Source: Endomicrobiia bacterium
GTDB taxonomy: Bacteria; Elusimicrobiota; Endomicrobiia; Endomicrobiales; Endomicrobiaceae
Length of the DNA stretch: 8,739 nucleotides
Assembly (NCBI GenBank): GCA_025998355.1
Contig: BNVV01000052.1
Span: 1 to 8,739 of the forward strand
Reading direction: 5' to 3'
Shown here: positions 5,821-8,739 of the stretch, piece by piece
Layout: each line of letters opens with the position of its first letter
How positions within the stretch are numbered: the first letter of the stretch is position 1
Position numbers and translations under genes: made by a program
Notes under the pieces: model-generated
Databases searched by the model: none
What the model saw: only the letters and a program-made list of their open reading frames with translations
Told to the model about the DNA's origin: nothing

Positions 5821-6497
5821 TCATCTAAATGCTCTCTGCTCCTCTTCTCATCTTCTAAATGCTCCATTTCCTCATCCAAAGGCTGCTTTATCTCCCCATT
5901 TAAACGCCCCTTTTCCCCATATAAAGAGTTTATCCTCTTTAAAAGCCTCATCCTTTCATCATCTAAACGATTTATCTCCCCATCTAAACGTCCCCTTTCC
6001 TCATCTAAACGCTCCCCTCCATCCTCACTCTTCTTCAAAGGTGAGGATGGTGAAGGCTCACTAGATGACGATGAAGCTATTTCAGATGTTGTTGATGATG
6101 AAAATGACGATGATGAACTTGAAGATGAGCTTGAACTCGAGTTTGAACTGCTCAAACTACTCGAACTGCCGCCTGTAGCTGTTGCTGCTACTGATGCTGG
6201 TTCTGATGATGCTGCCGTTGATGTTGATGATGCTGGCGCTGGCTCTGGCGTGCCACCATCATGTGCTAATTTCTCTTCTTCTTTTGCTTTTGCTCTTTGT
6301 GCTTCTTTTATTTCTTCCATGTCTGCTTCTTCTTGTTGTTGTTTTGCTCTTTGTGCTTTTTTTATTTGTTCTATTCTCTTTGGAGTAGCATGTCTTCCGT
6401 TTACAAGGGAAGCGTTCTTTTTATCGCACGAACTTAAAGCAAGACTAAATGCAATAAACATGCTTAATGTTGCTTTTACTGTTTTTGTTTTTATCAT
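5811..6497 (-). CDS. Lipoprotein family copy 3, poly-Ser linker and coiled coil
   Basis: Starting at 6497 the precursor has 228 residues. The signal peptide is MIKTKTVKATLSMFIAFSLA followed by lipobox LSSC, with the lipidated Cys at 24. Residues 25-52 carry the family module CDKKxAxLVNxRxxTPxRI plus IKKAQRAK. The helical motif is then repeated (EEIKEAQRAK) in a charged segment to about 80. A Pro/Ala/Ser/Thr stretch and a poly-Ser tract fill about 83-155. The last 66 residues (163-228) are seven-residue repeats such as RLDEERG, RLDGEIN and RLDDERM, which should form a coiled coil. A surface rod is likely: membrane anchor, flexible linker, distal coiled coil. Start choice: the promoter at 6541-6569 puts the transcript start near 6534, which excludes the longer frame from 6581. 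GGGAAAG precedes ATG 6497; ATG 6509 is the alternative. Function unknown. Confidence 0.8.
   Translation of the reverse strand: MIKTKTVKATLSMFIAFSLALSSCDKKNASLVNGRHATPKRIEQIKKAQRAKQQQEEADMEEIKEAQRAKAKEEEKLAHDGGTPEPAPASSTSTAASSEPASVAATATGGSSSSLSSSNSSSSSSSSSSSSFSSSTTSEIASSSSSEPSPSSPLKKSEDGGERLDEERGRLDGEINRLDDERMRLLKRINSLYGEKGRLNGEIKQPLDEEMEHLEDEKRSREHLDERI
5814..6011 (-). repeat. 21-bp tandem repeats encoding coiled-coil heptads
   Basis: Nine consecutive seven-residue units can be laid out: RLDEERG, RLDGEIN, RLDDERM, RLLKRIN, SLYGEKG, RLNGEIK, QPLDEEM, EHLEDEK and RSREHLD. The DNA units are 21 bp, best preserved as CATCTAAACG-type blocks on the plus strand between about 5960 and 6011. Length changes in whole units would keep both frame and heptad phase. 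Confidence 0.8.
6050..6170 (-). repeat. Poly-serine simple-sequence tract
   Basis: A run of serine codons of several kinds (TCA, TCT, AGT, AGC, TCG) with a few Leu, Asn, Phe and Thr interruptions encodes more than 30 Ser residues in lipoprotein copy 3. Mixed codon use suggests the tract is maintained at protein level and is not only recent triplet slippage. GAT/GAA-type triplet repeats are visible on the plus strand. Confidence 0.8.
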
Positions 6498-6540
6498 TTT
6501 CTTTCCCATTATTTTCGCTACACACATCCTACACAACATT

Positions 6541-6569
6541 ATTGTAGCATATAACATAATGGATGTAAA
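6541..6569 (-). promoter_or_regulatory. Sigma-70-like promoter of lipoprotein copy 3
   Basis: On the minus strand, TTTACA (6569-6564), a 17-bp spacer and TACAAT (6546-6541) match the consensus at five of six positions each, and a TGC precedes the -10 (extended -10). Transcription would start near 6534, about 37 bases before the ATG at 6497. It may also serve pheS-pheT by readthrough, since no terminator is obvious between them. Confidence 0.65.
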
Positions 6570-6777
6570 ACCTAAAAACACATATTTTGTCGTTTAGAAT
6601 CGGAGTTTGTAGCAAAGATATGACAAACCCACAAAAAGATGATTTTGTATATAAAAATATGCTGTTTATTAAAGGCCCGTCGTTATTTTAATCCGTTTGT
6701 CTTTGTTTGACAAAAGTTCAATGTGTTATGAGGTTCTACAAAAAATTTGAATAAATATAATATATTTAATATTTATA

Positions 6778-6786
6778 TGCTATAAT
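6778..6786 (+). promoter_or_regulatory. Extended -10 promoter candidate
   Basis: TGCTATAAT is a perfect extended -10 element in an AT-rich setting. No good -35 hexamer lies 17 bp upstream (TAATAT at 6758), which extended -10 promoters can tolerate. Transcription would start near 6793, some 30 bases before the hairpin at 6820-6852. Confidence 0.45.
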
Positions 6787-6819
6787 AATACCAACAAAAA
6801 TAACTCAAAGCAAAAACGT

Positions 6820-6852
6820 AGGGAGAGTATTTTACGCCTCCTTTTATTTTTT
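6820..6852 (+). terminator. Terminator-like hairpin with T-rich tail
   Basis: GGAG-A-GTA-TTT-TAC-GC-CTCC can fold into an interrupted stem (6822-6841), extended by a G-T and an A-T pair. It is followed at once by TTTTATTTTTT. The stem is short, so strength is uncertain. With the promoter candidate upstream it would delimit a transcript of about 60 bases. Confidence 0.4.
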
Positions 6853-6944
6853 GGTGTTAGCTTCTTGCTTTCAATTGTTTGCATGCTGTAAACGAATGTT
6901 TGCACATCAGCAACCTCGTGCCTTGAGCTTTTACTTTGTGGTGT

Positions 6945-6996
6945 TGGAGATCTTGATTAATTCGGGCTTTTGGCCCTATTACGAATCAATCCTCCA
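6945..6996. repeat. Long imperfect stem-loop
   Basis: Arms pair as TGGAG/CTCCA (6945-6949 with 6992-6996), GATTAATTC/GAATCAATC (6955-6963 with 6983-6991, one mismatch) and GGGC/GCCC (6964-6967 with 6973-6976) around a TTTTG loop. Internal bulges are ATCTT and TATTAC. In total 17 of 18 positions pair. It could be a structured RNA, an mRNA leader element of the downstream gene, or a palindromic mobile remnant. There is no T-run after it, so it is not a typical terminator. Confidence 0.6.
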
Positions 6997-7064
6997 GCGC
7001 CTCTTATACGTTTAAATTATAGTTCTTTTTCAAGGAACAATGATGAAAGAAGTTATTTTGACTG

Positions 7065-7305
7065 TAGTGGCACGTGGTTGATGAAGGCGCAGGTACAGAT
7101 GCAGGTGAGATGCGATCGCAAGCGAATACTAACTATACCTCCAACTTCAGCTTCAGCTCTATCGCTTGAGCTTAACTTTAAATAAGTTCTACACAGTTTA
7201 GTCCGGCTCCATTTAGTTCAAGCTCAAGTAGTTCGATAACCAGTGCCAGTATTATTTCGCTAGCTTCCCATAGCGCTTGCATCTATGCAGAAGTTAGTTG
7301 ACCAA
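7065..7305 (+). pseudogene. Decayed Ser-rich frame, possible fourth lipoprotein-family relic
   Basis: A single plus-strand phase reads DEGAGTDAGEMRSQANTN, then TSNFSFSSIA. It is broken by three closely spaced stops, then resumes as SSTQFSPAPFSSSSSSSITS and ends in ACIYAEVS and a TGA. The Pro-Ala and poly-Ser composition recalls the linker of lipoprotein copy 3, and even short DNA words (AGTTCAAGCTCAAGTAGTTCG) resemble it. No lipobox or CDKK module is found upstream, so family membership is not proven. The relic ends just before the dehydrogenase ribosome-binding site. Confidence 0.35.
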
Positions 7306-7311
7306 TAATGG

Positions 7312-7318
7312 AAGGAGG
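7312..7318 (+). promoter_or_regulatory. Strong Shine-Dalgarno site of the dehydrogenase gene
   Basis: AAGGAGG lies nine bases before the ATG at 7328. It is the best ribosome-binding site in the window and fixes that start. Confidence 0.9.
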
Positions 7319-7327
7319 TTTTGGTAA

Positions 7328-8581
7328 ATGGAAAAAAGGAATATACTTCTTGTAGGGGCAGGTGGTGTAGCTCACGCCGCTGCCCATAAATTTGCGCAAA
7401 ATAACGATTTGTTCGGGAATATCTACTTAGCTTCTCGTTCACTTGATAGCTGTGAACAAGTACTAGAAAGCATAGAACGTAAAAAAAATTATAAAGATAC
7501 TTCAAAGAAAATGCAAGCCATGCAAGTAGATGCTTTAGACATTCCTGAAATGATAGAGTTAATGAAATATCTTAAAATTTCCATTACCGTAAATTTAGCA
7601 TCATCTTTTTGTAACATGTCAATTTTAGAAGCATGCATAGAAACAGGATCAGCTTATATAGATACCGCGATTCATGAAGAACCCTATAAAGTATGCGAAG
7701 ATCCGCCATGGTATGCAAATTATGAATGGGAACGTAAAGATCGCTGTCAGTCGAGATGTATAACGGCTGTTTTAGGAGCAGGGTTTGATCCCGGTGTTGT
7801 AAATGCTTATGCGGCTTATGCGAAGAAACATTTTTTTGACACAATAGACACAATAGACGTGATGGATGTAAACGCAGGAAGCCATGGTAAGTATTTTGCT
7901 ACCAATTTTGATCCTGAAATCAATTTTAGAGAATTTGTAAAAGTTTGGACATGGATAGATAAAAAGTGGGTATGCAAACCTATTCATTCTGAAAAAAAAG
8001 TATATAAATTTCCTGTAGTAGGTGAACAAACTATATATTTAACCGGACATGATGAAATTCATTCACTTTCAAAGAATATTGATGCAAATTCAATAAGGTT
8101 TTGGATGGGATTTAGCGACCATTACTTAAATTGTTTCAATGTGCTTAAAAATATAGGATTATTGTCAGAAAAGCCAGTTAAAACAGCTGAAGGTCTTGAG
8201 GTAGTGCCTTTAAAAGTAGTAAAAGCTTGCCTTCCTGATCCTAAAACTCTTGCTTCTGGTTATAGTGGTAATACTTGTATAGGGGATTTAGTAATAGGCA
8301 CAAAGGATGGGCGTAAAAAAGAACTTCTCATATATAACATATGCGACCACAAGGTTTGTTATGAAGAAGTTGAATCTCAAGCTATCAGCTATACTGCGGG
8401 TGTCCCTGCCGTTGCAACAGCCATTTTGATTGCCAGGGGTGATTGGGATGTTAAAAAAATGACCAATGTCGAAGAGCTTGATCCAGATCCATTTCTTGAT
8501 TTACTTAAAAACATAGGCCTTCCAACCGAAACAATAGAAACAAGTTATTCCAGAGAGACTTTAAAATTTTCAAAAAAATAA
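7328..8581 (+). CDS. Carboxynorspermidine dehydrogenase (saccharopine dehydrogenase family)
   Basis: The 417-residue product matches the cytoplasmic NADPH-dependent carboxynorspermidine/carboxyspermidine dehydrogenases. These condense aspartate semialdehyde with diaminopropane or putrescine in the alternative route to norspermidine or spermidine. It opens with the Rossmann dinucleotide loop LLVGAGGVAHAAAHKFAQ (7-24) and ASRSLDSCEQVLESI (35-49). The family signature LGAGFDPGVVNAYAAYAKKH (149-168) is followed by DVMDVNAGSHGKYFATNFDP (178-197). Further family blocks are IRFWMGFSDHYLN, SGYSGNTCIGD, VESQAISYTAGVPA and ELDPDPFLD. Length is normal and no break is seen. The ATG at 7328 follows a strong AAGGAGG. 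Such genes often stand next to the decarboxylase nspC; here an IS5 element starts 33 bp after the stop instead. Lysine-pathway saccharopine dehydrogenase is the main alternative reading but fits the signature less well. Confidence 0.88.
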   Translation: MEKRNILLVGAGGVAHAAAHKFAQNNDLFGNIYLASRSLDSCEQVLESIERKKNYKDTSKKMQAMQVDALDIPEMIELMKYLKISITVNLASSFCNMSILEACIETGSAYIDTAIHEEPYKVCEDPPWYANYEWERKDRCQSRCITAVLGAGFDPGVVNAYAAYAKKHFFDTIDTIDVMDVNAGSHGKYFATNFDPEINFREFVKVWTWIDKKWVCKPIHSEKKVYKFPVVGEQTIYLTGHDEIHSLSKNIDANSIRFWMGFSDHYLNCFNVLKNIGLLSEKPVKTAEGLEVVPLKVVKACLPDPKTLASGYSGNTCIGDLVIGTKDGRKKELLIYNICDHKVCYEEVESQAISYTAGVPAVATAILIARGDWDVKKMTNVEELDPDPFLDLLKNIGLPTETIETSYSRETLKFSKK

Positions 8582-8613
8582 TGAGCATCTTTTTCAAGCC
8601 TACAGTTTTAAAA

Positions 8614-8739
8614 TTAGACCTCTTGCATAACTAATATATAAAAGTACAATAGAAGTACTATGAAACAGAAAAAGAAAGCAGGCGGGTCAGATGGAATGGG
8701 TTTAATATTAATGGGAGTAAAGAAAGGGACGTTTGACAA
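8614..8739 (+). mobile_element. 5' end of an IS5-family element, cut by the window edge
   Basis: The terminal repeat TAGACCTCTTGCATAACT (8615-8632) matches the ends at 327-344 and 1950-1967. The following hundred bases match the inverted copy at 779-884. The element begins in the short spacer behind the dehydrogenase gene and continues beyond the window. It may be complete. Confidence 0.8.
8660..8739 (+). CDS. IS5-family transposase, N-terminal part only
   Basis: From the ATG at 8660 the frame reads MKQKKKAGGSDGMGLILMGV and then KKGTFD, open to the window edge. GVKKGTFD corresponds to the conserved N-terminal block of IS5-group transposases. In the copy at 860-366 the same ATG frame soon stops. 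Here a 2-base difference keeps the ATG in phase with that block. The first 15 residues are not typical, so the true start or integrity cannot be judged from this fragment. Confidence 0.55.
   Translation, partial: MKQKKKAGGSDGMGLILMGVKKGTFD

Larger units (their letters stand above)
6582..7327. other. Long region without an intact gene
   Basis: This 746-bp stretch separates the divergently transcribed lipoprotein copy 3 and the dehydrogenase gene. It is AT-rich to about 6850 and then distinctly richer in GC, like the remnants at 1-170 and 1360-1610. The supported items are a plus-strand promoter-like site, a terminator-like hairpin, a long stem-loop and a decayed Ser-rich frame, each listed separately. 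No tRNA, riboswitch or complete gene is recognisable. Confidence 0.7.

Noticed and set aside
6498..6581. Longer start for lipoprotein copy 3 at 6581
   Set aside because: The added residues would put the signal peptide about 28 residues inside the protein, and the -35/-10 promoter lies within them.
7111..7118. GCGATCGC octamer (HIP1-like)
   Set aside because: Only a single copy occurs; HIP1 is meaningful only when highly repeated in a genome.
6970..7185. 71-codon plus-strand frame
   Set aside because: It starts at a TTG inside the long stem-loop, has no ribosome-binding site, and its translation shows no domain. The overlapping Ser-rich phase explains the region at least as well.

Overview
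The window looks like a piece of a low-GC, Gram-negative bacterial chromosome that is decaying. It holds a few intact housekeeping genes set among broken genes, insertion-sequence (IS) remnants and tandem repeats. Lipoprotein signal peptides imply lipid-anchored envelope proteins. Small genome fragments rich in pseudogenes and IS debris, plus a carboxynorspermidine dehydrogenase, would suit a host-associated lineage such as an Elusimicrobiota/Endomicrobium-like symbiont. That placement is an inference from general style; no marker here proves it.

Layout. Positions 1-300 hold the 5' part of a small lipoprotein gene (minus strand), whose frame runs into a second open frame leaving the window. 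Positions 326-884 are a decayed IS5-family element (minus strand) with a recognisable but frameshifted transposase. Positions 890-1270 hold a second, 5'-truncated lipoprotein copy (plus strand) with a Gln/Leu-rich tail built from a 9-bp repeat. Positions 1329-1684 hold a GC-richer, frameshifted coding remnant that I do not recognise. Positions 1729-1967 are a mosaic of two transposase fragments ending in an IS5-type terminal repeat.

The core is pheS-pheT (5514 to 2017, minus strand), the two subunits of phenylalanyl-tRNA synthetase, both full length. Upstream on the same strand is the best-preserved lipoprotein copy (6497-5811), with a good sigma-70-like promoter, a poly-serine tract and a heptad-repeat coiled coil.

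Positions 6582-7327 hold no intact gene. They contain a plus-strand extended -10 promoter followed by a terminator-like hairpin, a long imperfect stem-loop at 6945-6996, and a decayed Ser-rich reading frame. Then comes an intact carboxynorspermidine dehydrogenase gene (7328-8581, plus), a polyamine biosynthesis enzyme. Right behind it another IS5 element of the same family begins (8614 to the edge), in inverted orientation to the one at 326-884.

The most interesting theme is the lipoprotein family. Three copies, possibly four relics, share a near-identical lipobox and a CDKKxAxLVNxRxxTPxRI module. They differ completely in their tails, which are made of simple-sequence repeats (Gln-Gln-Leu, poly-Ser, charged heptads). 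Two of the three copies abut an IS remnant. This is the pattern expected of a surface-protein family that diversifies by duplication, slippage and frameshift.
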